A stretch of 18,472 nt of DNA from Gammaproteobacteria bacterium UBA7376. Lineage in GTDB: Bacteria; Pseudomonadota; Gammaproteobacteria; Pseudomonadales; Azotimanducaceae. The notes beneath the pieces are model-generated. The model made no database searches. It was given only the letters and a program-made list of their open reading frames with translations, and was not told where the DNA came from. The stretch lies in contig DKNY01000057.1 in NCBI GenBank assembly GCA_002470275.1, positions 1-18,472 of the forward strand. The letters are read 5' to 3'. This document shows positions 1 to 7,401 of this stretch, piece after piece (position 1 is the first letter of the stretch; the number at the start of each line of letters is the position of its first letter). A program made the position numbers and the translations under genes.

Positions 1-1025
1 CCGCTCACGGCGCCAGAGTCCTCGAACCGATAAACCTGCCCATACTCGGCGAGGCGCAGGGGCAGATCACGGTAACTTCGTGGTTCAGCGTCGAAAATTT
101 TATGGTGATGAGGGCAGTTCATGGGCCGCAGACGATAGGCTTCCTTGACTGCCGGCACTTCCTGGCCCGCCTCGTCATTCGTATCCGATTGCTCGAGCAG
201 CTCCATGGGCGGATACATGTCTTCCGCATAGTAGGGCAGGTGGCCGGTTGTATGGTAAAGGGATTCTTTCGCCAGGTGCGGGGTGGCCACCCGCTGATAG
301 CCAGCCCTGAACTCTAGCTCCTTAGCAAGCGCCTCCAGCTCGTCGCGAATGATCGTGCCGTTAGGGAGCCACAGGGGTAAACCCTTCCCGATATCGTTAT
401 CGATGGTAAAGATGCCTAGCTCCCGGCCCAACTTCTTGTGATCTCGTGCCAGCGCCTCTTCATAGGCTGCCACGTGGGCGTCCAGAGTATCTTTATCGAG
501 AAAGGCCCACGCATAAATCCGACTCATCATCACGTTATCGGAATTGCCCCGCCAATAAGCGCCAGCCACGCTGCGAAGCTTGAAGGCATCTCGAGGAATG
601 TCCTTCGTGGTCGCCACGTGTGGCCCCTCGCACATATCTACGAAGGGACCGTTCCGATAAAAGGACAGCCCTTCCAACCCGAGCTTTTCGATCAACTCAG
701 AGCCATATTCCTGTTTATAGGGCTCGCCCATTTCCTGAATACGAGCTAAGGCGTCTGCGGCGGACAGGTCTTCTCGGTCGAAGCGTTGACCCTTTTTTAG
801 AATCTTCTTCATGCGTCGGGTCAGCTCAGGAAAATCCTCGTCAGTAATCGGGTCCGAGAGAATAAAGTCATAATAGAAACCGTCTTTTATGGGCGGACCA
901 AACCCCAGGGTGCTTCCGGGACGCATTTCCAGGACGGCCTGGGCCATGACATGAGCAAGGCTGTGCCTGACCTTATAAAGGTCGTCTTGCTGCTCGACCT
1001 CACCACTATGCTCTAAGCTGGCCAT
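1..1025 (-). CDS. thrS: Threonine--tRNA ligase, 5' part, TGS-less form (runs off window)
   Basis: Charges tRNA(Thr) with threonine in the cytoplasm. Visible from the start are 341 codons. The N2 editing domain is complete in its key residues: H21 and H25 in RHSLAH, and C132 and H136 in MCEGPH, matching E. coli H73/H77/C182/H186. It is followed by the class II catalytic core with RPMNCPHHH (zinc ligand C304) and the motif 2 region YRFEDSG near the window edge. H21 lies 52 residues earlier than in the E. coli enzyme, so the TGS domain is absent. The start is firm: reading upstream in frame from the ATG at 1025-1023, a TAG comes before any ATG, GTG or TTG. No strong Shine-Dalgarno is seen, only an A-rich stretch. 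The rest of the catalytic core and the anticodon-binding domain are outside the window. It is divergent from the permease gene across an inverted repeat. Confidence 0.95.
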   Translation of the reverse strand, partial: MASLEHSGEVEQQDDLYKVRHSLAHVMAQAVLEMRPGSTLGFGPPIKDGFYYDFILSDPITDEDFPELTRRMKKILKKGQRFDREDLSAADALARIQEMGEPYKQEYGSELIEKLGLEGLSFYRNGPFVDMCEGPHVATTKDIPRDAFKLRSVAGAYWRGNSDNVMMSRIYAWAFLDKDTLDAHVAAYEEALARDHKKLGRELGIFTIDNDIGKGLPLWLPNGTIIRDELEALAKELEFRAGYQRVATPHLAKESLYHTTGHLPYYAEDMYPPMELLEQSDTNDEAGQEVPAVKEAYRLRPMNCPHHHKIFDAEPRSYRDLPLRLAEYGQVYRFEDSGAVS

Positions 1026-1087
1026 TATCTTTTGTTTTCCCCAATCGGTTGTTGATGCGAAGTCCCGACAGCCGTCAGCCCCCGCGC

Positions 1088-1115
1088 AGAATACTAATGC
1101 CTAGTTTGAAAGCAA
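1088..1115 (-). promoter_or_regulatory. Candidate sigma70 promoter for thrS
   Basis: On the minus strand, TTGCTT (forward 1110-1115) and TATTCT (forward 1088-1093) are 16 nt apart. They would start transcription about 55 nt upstream of the thrS ATG. The -35 box lies inside the perfect dyad at 1100-1121, so a protein bound there would block it. The match is moderate (4 of 6 bases in each hexamer) and rests on inspection only. Confidence 0.35.
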
Positions 1116-1121
1116 ACTAGG
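1100..1121. promoter_or_regulatory. Perfect inverted repeat, operator-like, between thrS and permease
   Basis: Two perfect 9-bp arms, CCTAGTTTG and CAAACTAGG, flank a 4-nt AAAG centre in the divergent intergenic region. The dyad is AT-rich at its core and has no T-tract, which fits a binding site for a dimeric repressor (MarR, HxlR or TetR type) better than a terminator. No regulator gene lies in the window. It sits about 75 nt from the thrS start and about 45 nt from the likely permease start, so it could control either or both. Confidence 0.5.
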
Positions 1122-1166
1122 GATACGTCATGGTTGCCTTCGCGATTCATGGGAGCCCACCTGCAA

Positions 1167-2975
1167 ATGATCGAAATGAGTACGCTACCGGCCCTGCCAG
1201 GCCCCCATGCGCTCTTGATGCTGGGGTTGACCGGCTTGGCCCTGGTGCTGTTTAGCCAGGAAAAAATCCAGCTAGAGCTTAGCGCCCTGGGTATCTTCGT
1301 GGTGATTGTTCTGACCTTCGCGCTTTTCCCCCTCAACGATATTGATCCCCATGACTTTTTCTTTGGCTTCGCGCATGAAGCGTTGATCAGCGTTTGTGCC
1401 CTCATGATCCTCGGTCAGGGACTCGTGCAGACTGGAGCCCTCGAACCCGTGGGCCGCTCGCTGGGCTACCTGTGGGAAAGGGCGCCAGCGCTATCGCTGC
1501 TGCTCACGCTGGCGGTAGGCGCCCTGCTATCCGCCTTCGTGAATAACACCCCCATCGTCGTCTTGCTGCTGCCCATCCTAATTTCTGTCTCCTTACGCAG
1601 CAACCAACCCCCAAGCAAGGTTCTGTTGCCGATGGGGCTTGCCACTCTGCTTGGCGGCATGGCCACGACCATTGGCACCTCAACTAACCTGCTTGTCGTC
1701 AGCCTGGCTCAAGAGCAGGGGCTGCGGGCCCTGGGCATGTTTGATTTTGCCCTACCCGCCGTGATCGCAGGTGCCGTTGGCATTCTTTACCTCTGGCTCA
1801 TTGCGCCGTTGCTGCTGCCACAACGGGAAAGCGCCCTCAGCGATGACTCGCCCCGGTTGTTTGAGGCGCGGCTGCACCTGACCGAAGAGAGTTTGAACAG
1901 CTTCGAGACCCTGGCAGAGCTTAGGACTATTGCGGGTAGCGACATTGGCATTCGGCGAGTGCTGCGCGGCACGACGCCAATTGTGCCGCTCCCCGATCTG
2001 CAGCTGCAGGTAGGCGATCAACTCACTCTGGTGGATACCCCCACGAATCTCTCCCAGCATGCCAATGCGCTCCAGGCAGAACTCTATGAGGAGACTCCCA
2101 GCGAGGAGGAATCTGGTGACCAAGTCCTGGCCGAGATTGCGATTCCCGAAGGGTCAAAGCTGGTTCAAACTAACCTCAGCGAGGCGCACTTCTTTCAACA
2201 GCATCAGCTTCTGGTGCTCGCCCTGCACCGCAGCGGCCGAGAAATTTGGCAGGCGGGGATAAAAATCCAGAACATTGAGCTCCGGGCCGGCGATGTGCTG
2301 CTTGTCCAGGGTAGCCGCAGGAGGCTTAGGGAACTCAAAACCGAAACCACGTTGTTGGTGCTGGACAGCAATATCACCCTGCCTCGAACCGATAAGGCGC
2401 CTCTCGCCTTGGGCATTGTGCTGCTCGCCATTGGAGCCGCCGCCTTGGCAATCTTACCCATCGCCGTGGCCGGACTCCTTGGCGTCTGCCTGCTCTTGAT
2501 CACCCGATGCCTGAGCATTGGTGCAGCCGTGCGTGCCATCAGCCCGGCGATTTACTTCGTTGTGGCGGCCAGCCTGGCGCTGGGCATGGCGCTGCAGCAG
2601 ACCGGAGCCACCGCCTATCTAACCCAGCTCTTTCTCTACATCACACAGGGCGCGAGTCCAGGCATCACTCTGGCCGCGCTAATGCTGTTGCTGGCCCTCT
2701 TGACCAATGTTGTCTCCAACAATGCGGCAGCGGTCATTGGAACACCGATCGCCATTGGCATTGCCGACGCTCTGTCACTACCGGCGGAGCCCTTTGTGCT
2801 GGCGGTTTTATTCGGCGCCAACCTGAGCTACGCCACGCCGATGGCCTATAAGACCAACCTCCTGGTCATGAGCGCGGGGAACTATCGCTTCAGCGACTTT
2901 CTCAGGGTTGGGTTACCGCTGCTGCTGCTCATGTGGTTAGTCCTATCCGCCCTGCTTGTGGCCCTCTACCTTTAA
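1167..2975 (+). CDS. SLC13/DASS-type anion permease with two RCK_C (TrkA_C) domains
   Basis: Inner-membrane permease of the divalent anion:Na+ symporter superfamily, of the type that often carries sulfate or other oxyanions. About 602 aa from the chosen start. An N-terminal membrane block carries VNNTP (about 125-129) and the ion-site-like GTSTN (about 170-174). A cytoplasmic insert holds two RCK_C domains (about 232-295 and 320-395, each ending in a GDxLxLV/GDVLLVQ-like strand). A second membrane block carries SNNAA (about 517-521) and TPMAYKTN (about 557-564). This internal duplication is usual for the family. The start is uncertain: the frame is open from a TTG at 1134, with ATGs at 1149, 1167 and 1176. 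The ATG at 1167 has GGGAG 11 nt upstream. First gene of an operon with the sulfatase (16-nt gap) and GST, which suggests sulfate or a sulfated/anionic product as substrate. That substrate assignment is inference. Confidence 0.9.
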   Translation: MIEMSTLPALPGPHALLMLGLTGLALVLFSQEKIQLELSALGIFVVIVLTFALFPLNDIDPHDFFFGFAHEALISVCALMILGQGLVQTGALEPVGRSLGYLWERAPALSLLLTLAVGALLSAFVNNTPIVVLLLPILISVSLRSNQPPSKVLLPMGLATLLGGMATTIGTSTNLLVVSLAQEQGLRALGMFDFALPAVIAGAVGILYLWLIAPLLLPQRESALSDDSPRLFEARLHLTEESLNSFETLAELRTIAGSDIGIRRVLRGTTPIVPLPDLQLQVGDQLTLVDTPTNLSQHANALQAELYEETPSEEESGDQVLAEIAIPEGSKLVQTNLSEAHFFQQHQLLVLALHRSGREIWQAGIKIQNIELRAGDVLLVQGSRRRLRELKTETTLLVLDSNITLPRTDKAPLALGIVLLAIGAAALAILPIAVAGLLGVCLLLITRCLSIGAAVRAISPAIYFVVAASLALGMALQQTGATAYLTQLFLYITQGASPGITLAALMLLLALLTNVVSNNAAAVIGTPIAIGIADALSLPAEPFVLAVLFGANLSYATPMAYKTNLLVMSAGNYRFSDFLRVGLPLLLLMWLVLSALLVALYL

Positions 2976-2991
2976 CCTACAGAGGCTTGAT

Positions 2992-4749
2992 ATGAAGACG
3001 CGCCCCAGCCTGCTTAGCCTGACCCTGTTGCTGCTGAGTATCCACGCTCACCCCACGCTTCAGACCCAACCCAACATTCTGCTCCTCGTTGCCGAAGACC
3101 TCAGCCCCAGGGTAGGCGCCTTTGGTGATCAGGTCGCCAAGACGCCGAATATCGATGATCTTGCAAATCGTGGCCTGCGTTTAAAGCGCGTTTTCACCGC
3201 TGCCGGAGTTTGCGCACCGAGCCGGGCAGCGCTCCTGATGGGAGAACACTCCATCCGTCTCGGCGCCCAGCATATGCGCACCAGTACGGGCCCCCTCGGG
3301 CCCTACCTCGCCCAGCCTGCCACTGCCGCGCGGGCCTTCCCCGAGCTGCTGCGCGAAGCGGGTTACTTCACCTTTACCGATACCAAGCTGGACTATCAGT
3401 TCAGCGGTATCGGAGCGGGCACAGGGCCGATAACCATCTGGGATTTAGAGGGGATAAACCCGTTGGCCGACGCGGACCAGCCCTGGTCAAAAAGCCGCCC
3501 GGGGCAACCGTTCTTCGGACTCATTAATTTTCTTCAGACCCATGAGAGCGGCGTTATGCGTCCATCCGGCCAGGCCTATGGTGCGGGCCATGAGGCGACC
3601 CAGGCTTTCCGCCAACGCGCAGGCCTGGTCGCTGCGCCCGTCACGGATCCCGCCCAGGTTGCGCTTCCCCCCTACTATCCCGACCTCCCGGGGGTACGGT
3701 CTGACCTGGCGCGCCATTACGACAACATCCATGCGATGGACAGCCAGGTGGGTCGAATCCTAACCCTGCTGGAGCAGGGTGGACTGTCCGAATCCACCAT
3801 CATCATCTGGACCACAGACCACGGGGACGGTTTGCCCAGGGCAAAGCGCGAGCTATTTGATAGCGGCATTCATGTCCCCATGGTGGTGTACATTCCACCA
3901 GCGCTCCGACCCCAGTTCGACATCCCCCAGGCCGGGGCAGCCTCTGAGTCTCTGATCAGCTTCGTGGACCTTGCCCCAACGATACTGAACCTTGCCGGCA
4001 TCACGCCGCCGAACACTCTCAAAGGCCGAAATTTCCTATCCAATGATCAGCCCAACAGGCGCTTTATCTTTGCTTCTCGAGATCGCATTGATGAAGTAGT
4101 GGATCGACAGCGGGCTGCTCGCAACCACCGCTACAAGCTTATTCGCAGCTTTTATCCTCAGGTGCCTGGCGGGCACCGCCTGGCCTATCGCGATAACCTA
4201 GATATGGTGCGCGCCTGGCGTCAGGCTTATGAGGAGGGCGCTCTAAATACGGTGCAGGAAAGCTGGTTCCAGCCCGTACCGCCGGAGCGTCTGTTCGACC
4301 TAGAGCAGGACCCCTGGGAGATTCATGATCTTCTCCAGCACGGGCAATTGACCCTCGAACAGGAACAGAATCTCCAGCAACTCCGAATCGCCTTGAACAC
4401 CTTTATTGCAGCCGGGGACCTGGGCGCGCTGCCCGAGGCCGAACTCAGATCGCGCTACCTGGTCCAGGGAGAGCTGCCGCTGACCCCCGCCCCGCTGATT
4501 GCCTGGCGACAGGGCCAGGCCACGCTTTCTAGCGAGGTCTCCGCCAGCATTGCTTTCCGGGTTTCCCCTAGCGAAGCATGGCGACTATATACAGGGCCGG
4601 TAGCGGCCACCTGGATCGAGGCGAAGGCTATCCGCTATGGCTGGCGAGAGAGCCCCTCACGGATCAGCGCGCCGGGCGCACCCGACGGCTCGGCTACCAC
4701 CCCCTCAGAAATGCGTGCATTATCGACCGGCGGAACCCAGGAGAACTGA
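2992..4749 (+). CDS. Exported sulfatase (formylglycine-dependent, heparan N-sulfatase-like)
   Basis: Type I sulfatase, 585 aa, predicted to hydrolyse sulfate esters or sulfamates in the periplasm or outside the cell. An N-terminal signal peptide (about 1-20, hydrophobic LLSLTLLLLS core) precedes the alkaline-phosphatase-like fold. The formylglycine site is C74 in the C-x-P-S-R motif (VCAPSR). AEDLSP at 34-39 corresponds to the acidic metal-binding strand and reads like the subfamily related to N-sulfoglucosamine sulfohydrolase. D276 and H277 (TTDHGDG) and K285 are further expected metal and sulfate ligands. The last 80 or so residues form an extra beta-rich-looking tail (GQATLSSEVS...IAFRVSP) of unknown role. 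The ATG at 2992 is preceded by AGAGG at a good distance. An upstream in-frame extension overlapping the permease is disfavoured. It needs a formylglycine-generating enzyme, and none is in the window. The natural substrate cannot be told from the sequence. Confidence 0.92.
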   Translation: MKTRPSLLSLTLLLLSIHAHPTLQTQPNILLLVAEDLSPRVGAFGDQVAKTPNIDDLANRGLRLKRVFTAAGVCAPSRAALLMGEHSIRLGAQHMRTSTGPLGPYLAQPATAARAFPELLREAGYFTFTDTKLDYQFSGIGAGTGPITIWDLEGINPLADADQPWSKSRPGQPFFGLINFLQTHESGVMRPSGQAYGAGHEATQAFRQRAGLVAAPVTDPAQVALPPYYPDLPGVRSDLARHYDNIHAMDSQVGRILTLLEQGGLSESTIIIWTTDHGDGLPRAKRELFDSGIHVPMVVYIPPALRPQFDIPQAGAASESLISFVDLAPTILNLAGITPPNTLKGRNFLSNDQPNRRFIFASRDRIDEVVDRQRAARNHRYKLIRSFYPQVPGGHRLAYRDNLDMVRAWRQAYEEGALNTVQESWFQPVPPERLFDLEQDPWEIHDLLQHGQLTLEQEQNLQQLRIALNTFIAAGDLGALPEAELRSRYLVQGELPLTPAPLIAWRQGQATLSSEVSASIAFRVSPSEAWRLYTGPVAATWIEAKAIRYGWRESPSRISAPGAPDGSATTPSEMRALSTGGTQEN

Positions 4750-4750
4750 G

Positions 4751-5524
4751 ATGATTGACTGTCTTTATTGGCCGACGCCAAATGGCTGGAAGGTGACCAT
4801 CATGCTGGAAGAATGCGGCCTGGATTACCGCATCGTCCCCATCGACATTGGCGCCGGCGATCAGTTTACCGAGGACTTTCTCCGCGTCAGCCCTAATAAC
4901 CGCATGCCGGCCATCATCGATCATGCGCCCTTGGGGGGCGGAGCCCCCCTGGGCCTATTTGAATCCGGCGCCATCCTAGAATACTTGGCCGATAAAAGTG
5001 GGCGCTTCCTGCCCTCCCAGGGGCCACAGCGATACCAGGTTTTACAGTGGGTGCATTGGCAGATGGCGAATCTCGGCCCCATGATGGGCAATGCCAATCA
5101 CTTCAAGAACTATGCTCGAAACATCGCCGACAACCCCGAGCACCTAACCTATGCCGTTAACCGCTTTAGCGGAGAGGTTGATCGCCTAGCGGGCGTTATG
5201 GATGCACAGCTCTCGGTGAATACCTACCTTGCGGGTGAGGCCTACAGCATCGCAGACATCATCACCTGGCCCTGGGCTTTTTTACTCAAGAGAATCAACA
5301 ATGAGAATATGTGGACGACGTTCCCTGACCTGAAGCGCTGGATCGACCTGGTGGGGTCAAGAGAAGCCGTGGAGGTGGGGAGGAAGGTCGGCGCGGAACT
5401 CGGCAAGCAAGAACGCACTGAAGCTGAAAATCAGCGTAGGCGCGAGACGCTGTTCAACCAGACCCATGAAAAGGTCCGCCTAGCTCGAGCGGCCGCTGCC
5501 AAGGCAAATTCAGGGAAAAAATAG
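4751..5524 (+). CDS. Glutathione S-transferase, YfcG/YghU (Nu class)-like
   Basis: Cytosolic GST fold, 257 aa. The N-terminal thioredoxin-like half closely follows E. coli YfcG. T9 and N11 in WPTPNGWK are the residues that contact glutathione in that disulfide-bond oxidoreductase. SPNNRMPAI (cis-Pro loop) and LFESGAILEYLA (Glu-Ser glutathione contact) follow. The C-terminal helical domain has YSIADI and WPWA motifs. The protein exceeds YfcG by about 40 residues because of a charged Arg/Glu/Lys-rich tail (about 215-257). The ATG at 4751 follows the sulfatase stop by one base, with AGGAGA just upstream, so the two are probably translationally coupled. In the operon it may protect against products of substrate breakdown, which is inference. 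The gene contains a strong GC hairpin at 4927-4954. Confidence 0.92.
   Translation: MIDCLYWPTPNGWKVTIMLEECGLDYRIVPIDIGAGDQFTEDFLRVSPNNRMPAIIDHAPLGGGAPLGLFESGAILEYLADKSGRFLPSQGPQRYQVLQWVHWQMANLGPMMGNANHFKNYARNIADNPEHLTYAVNRFSGEVDRLAGVMDAQLSVNTYLAGEAYSIADIITWPWAFLLKRINNENMWTTFPDLKRWIDLVGSREAVEVGRKVGAELGKQERTEAENQRRRETLFNQTHEKVRLARAAAAKANSGKK
4927..4954 (+). repeat. Strong GC hairpin inside the GST coding sequence
   Basis: Perfect 7-bp arms GGGGGGC (4933-4939) and GCCCCCC (4943-4949) surround a GGA loop. GCCC (4927-4930) and GGGC (4951-4954) extend the stem after a small unpaired step. It encodes the loop PLGGGAPLG before the Glu-Ser motif. Only a short pyrimidine-rich stretch follows, so it is not a canonical terminator. 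Confidence 0.6.
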
Positions 5525-5574
5525 GCTGCCGGAGCACTTTTCAGGACCTTTTAGCAATTTAGCGATAACAATCC

Positions 5575-5602
5575 TTGAGCCTCCCCTCCGCAGCAGTAGA
5601 CT
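5575..5602 (+). promoter_or_regulatory. Candidate sigma70 promoter for the J-domain-like gene
   Basis: TTGAGC and TAGACT are separated by 16 nt. Transcription would begin near 5609, just ahead of the start codons at 5621 and 5630, leaving a very short leader. Both hexamers match the consensus in four positions. Confidence 0.4.
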
Positions 5603-5620
5603 GGACTTGTAATCAGTTCG

Positions 5621-5995
5621 ATGGGTGCCATGGCGAAAAGCGATAATTCAGGATCGAAAAGTTCCGGCTCTGGGAGTACTGGATCCAGGAAGAGTCGACG
5701 TCCGGCAAAGAACCACCCGTGGAAGCTGGGCCTATCCGGACCGGTTTCCTATGCCGCTAAGGGCTCCGGCAATTGGCGCGGTTTTTATCGACCGCCGGAG
5801 GCAGCTGAACCGGTTAAAACTCTAAGCCCTGCAGAGATCGAGCTTCTAGGCCTGAAGCTTGTTATTCCAGTCGCGGAGATCATGGAGGCGCGACGCATGT
5901 GCCAACAGCTTCATCCGGACCGAGGCGGGGACCCAGAGGCCTTTCAGTTTTGGAAAGAAAAACTCGACCGGCTGAAGCGTCGGGTTCGTCGCTAA
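5621..5995 (+). CDS. Small J-domain-like protein
   Basis: 124 aa. Residues 1-35 are low-complexity Ser/Gly followed by a basic stretch (RKSRRPAK) and are probably disordered. Residues about 69-120 resemble a shortened DnaJ J-domain: a first helix (SPAEIELLGL), a second helix (VAEIMEARRMCQQL), the diagnostic H98-P99-D100 loop followed by RGGDPEAF, and a third helix (FWKEKLDRLKRR). The usual fourth helix and all other DnaJ domains are missing. J-domains stimulate Hsp70 (DnaK) ATPase activity through HPD, so a co-chaperone role is plausible but unproven. The start could be the ATG at 5621 or at 5630; neither has a clear Shine-Dalgarno. It lies 62 nt upstream of the MFS gene on the same strand. 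Confidence 0.75.
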   Translation: MGAMAKSDNSGSKSSGSGSTGSRKSRRPAKNHPWKLGLSGPVSYAAKGSGNWRGFYRPPEAAEPVKTLSPAEIELLGLKLVIPVAEIMEARRMCQQLHPDRGGDPEAFQFWKEKLDRLKRRVRR

Positions 5996-5999
5996 CGCG

Positions 6000-6016
6000 C
6001 TGCCGCGAAGCGGTAG
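6000..6016 (+). other. Intergenic hairpin after the J-like gene
   Basis: CTGCCGC and GCGGTAG form a 7-bp stem (one G-U pair) with a GAA loop, 5 nt after the stop codon of the J-like gene. No T-run follows, so it is more likely a processing or stability element, or chance, than an intrinsic terminator. The MFS start lies 41 nt downstream. Confidence 0.35.
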
Positions 6017-6057
6017 GCCAAGAACAGGGACGAAGACAAAAACAAGGGGAGATAGGC

Positions 6058-7401
6058 GTGTCTGAGTCTGAAACCGGATCAGGATACCGCAACTATGCGT
6101 TAGGCCTGCTGTTTGTTGGCTATGTGGTCAACTTTGTAGACAGATCCATATTGTCGATCTTGCTAGAGCCCATCAAGCTTGAGCTGGCGCTGAGCGATAC
6201 ACAGCTTGGGCTGCTTGGCGGCCTGGCCTTCGCCCTTTTCTACACCTTCTTAGGGATTCCCATTGCCGCCCTCGCCGATCGCCGGAATCGGGTCAAAATC
6301 CTAGCCATATCCATGATTATTTGGAGCGCCATGACCGCTCTTTGCGGTCTAGCAACCAACTTCATCACGCTATTGCTCGCACGTATTGGGGTTGGGGTCG
6401 GTGAAGCCGGTGCCAGTCCGCCGAGTCATTCTCTGATATCGGACTATTTTCCCATCGAAACCCGAGCCACGGCACTCTCAATCTATGCCCTTGGCATTCC
6501 CTTTGGCACCATGATCGGCAATGCTGTAGGCGGGTGGGGTGCCGATACCCTGGGTTGGCGGACCACTTTTTTCTTAGTGGGCCTGCCGGGTATTCTGGTC
6601 GCCTGCGTGATCTGGTTTACCCTGCGTGAGCCGCCTCGGGGCATGTCTGATCCAAAGCGTATTCAGTCCGCAGCCCAGACTGAAAAGCCCCCCGAACCTG
6701 ATCAAGGTGAAGCCCCTCAGGTTCAGGAGGTCTTAAAATTCCTCTGGGCTAAGACCTCCTTTAGGCATCTTGCCTTTGCGGCAGGCCTGCATGCCTTTGT
6801 AAGCTATGGCGCCCTAACCTGGAACGCCCCCTTCTTCATCCGTATTCATGAAATGAGCGCTACAGAGGTTGGATTGGTACTCGCCCTGGTATCCGGTATT
6901 GGCGCCATTGGCACCTTTGGCGGCGGCTACCTAAGCGACCTGCTGTCCCGCAGAACCGGAGATAAGCGCTGGTATTTCTGGCTGCCCGGTTTGGCAACGC
7001 TGATCATGGTGCCCTTCCAGCTCACCACCTATCTCTATGGTGGGCTCTGGGCTGTCATCGCGAGCCTAGGGGTGATCCAGATTTTGGGAAGCATGTACCT
7101 TGGGCCCTCTTTTGCCATGACCCAGGCGCTCGTCTCCCTTCGCATGCGCGCCGTTGCCTCCGCTATTTTGCTCTTTGTGCTCAATCTGATTGGCATGGGG
7201 CTTGGGCCTTATTTCGTAGGCATTGCCAGTGATTTGCTTGAACCAACCTATGGGCTCATGTCGCTTCGCTACGCGCTGTGCCTAGCGGTGATGGTGAATT
7301 TGTGGGCCGCAGCGCACTACTTCGTTGGCGCCCGGACCATGCGCGGTGATCTTTACGATACCGAACTGATGAACGAGCGTCTGGCGACCCGAGCTTCCTA
7401 G
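6058..7401 (+). CDS. Spinster-type MFS transporter
   Basis: Inner-membrane major facilitator of about 447 aa with twelve predicted membrane helices. The first helix has NFVDRSILSILLEPIK, typical of spinster-family MFS. The motif A region (IAALADRRNRVK) lies between helices 2 and 3, and RIGVGVGEAGASPPSHSLI follows in helices 4-5. A hydrophilic central loop (about residues 197-225, Pro/Glu-rich) separates the two six-helix halves. The substrate is unknown; relatives are often annotated for lipids, sphingosine-like compounds or aromatic acids. The start is GTG at 6058, with AGGGGA at the correct spacing. The frame is open further upstream into the J-like gene, but that extension would be hydrophilic and has no ribosome site. 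The TAG stop overlaps the stop of the convergent GST. Confidence 0.9.
   Translation: MSESETGSGYRNYALGLLFVGYVVNFVDRSILSILLEPIKLELALSDTQLGLLGGLAFALFYTFLGIPIAALADRRNRVKILAISMIIWSAMTALCGLATNFITLLLARIGVGVGEAGASPPSHSLISDYFPIETRATALSIYALGIPFGTMIGNAVGGWGADTLGWRTTFFLVGLPGILVACVIWFTLREPPRGMSDPKRIQSAAQTEKPPEPDQGEAPQVQEVLKFLWAKTSFRHLAFAAGLHAFVSYGALTWNAPFFIRIHEMSATEVGLVLALVSGIGAIGTFGGGYLSDLLSRRTGDKRWYFWLPGLATLIMVPFQLTTYLYGGLWAVIASLGVIQILGSMYLGPSFAMTQALVSLRMRAVASAILLFVLNLIGMGLGPYFVGIASDLLEPTYGLMSLRYALCLAVMVNLWAAAHYFVGARTMRGDLYDTELMNERLATRAS

Noticed and set aside
438..749. Plus-strand open frame of about 100 codons opposite thrS
   Set aside because: It is the antisense shadow of the clearly conserved ThrRS editing domain and has no recognisable protein features.
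4927..4954. Intrinsic terminator at the GC hairpin
   Set aside because: It lies within a well-conserved coding region, has no T-run after it, and the protein continues normally for another 190 residues.
5899..6057. Longer N-terminus of the MFS protein beginning inside the J-like gene
   Set aside because: The extension is hydrophilic and overlaps another gene. The GTG at 6058 has a good Shine-Dalgarno and gives the family N-terminus.
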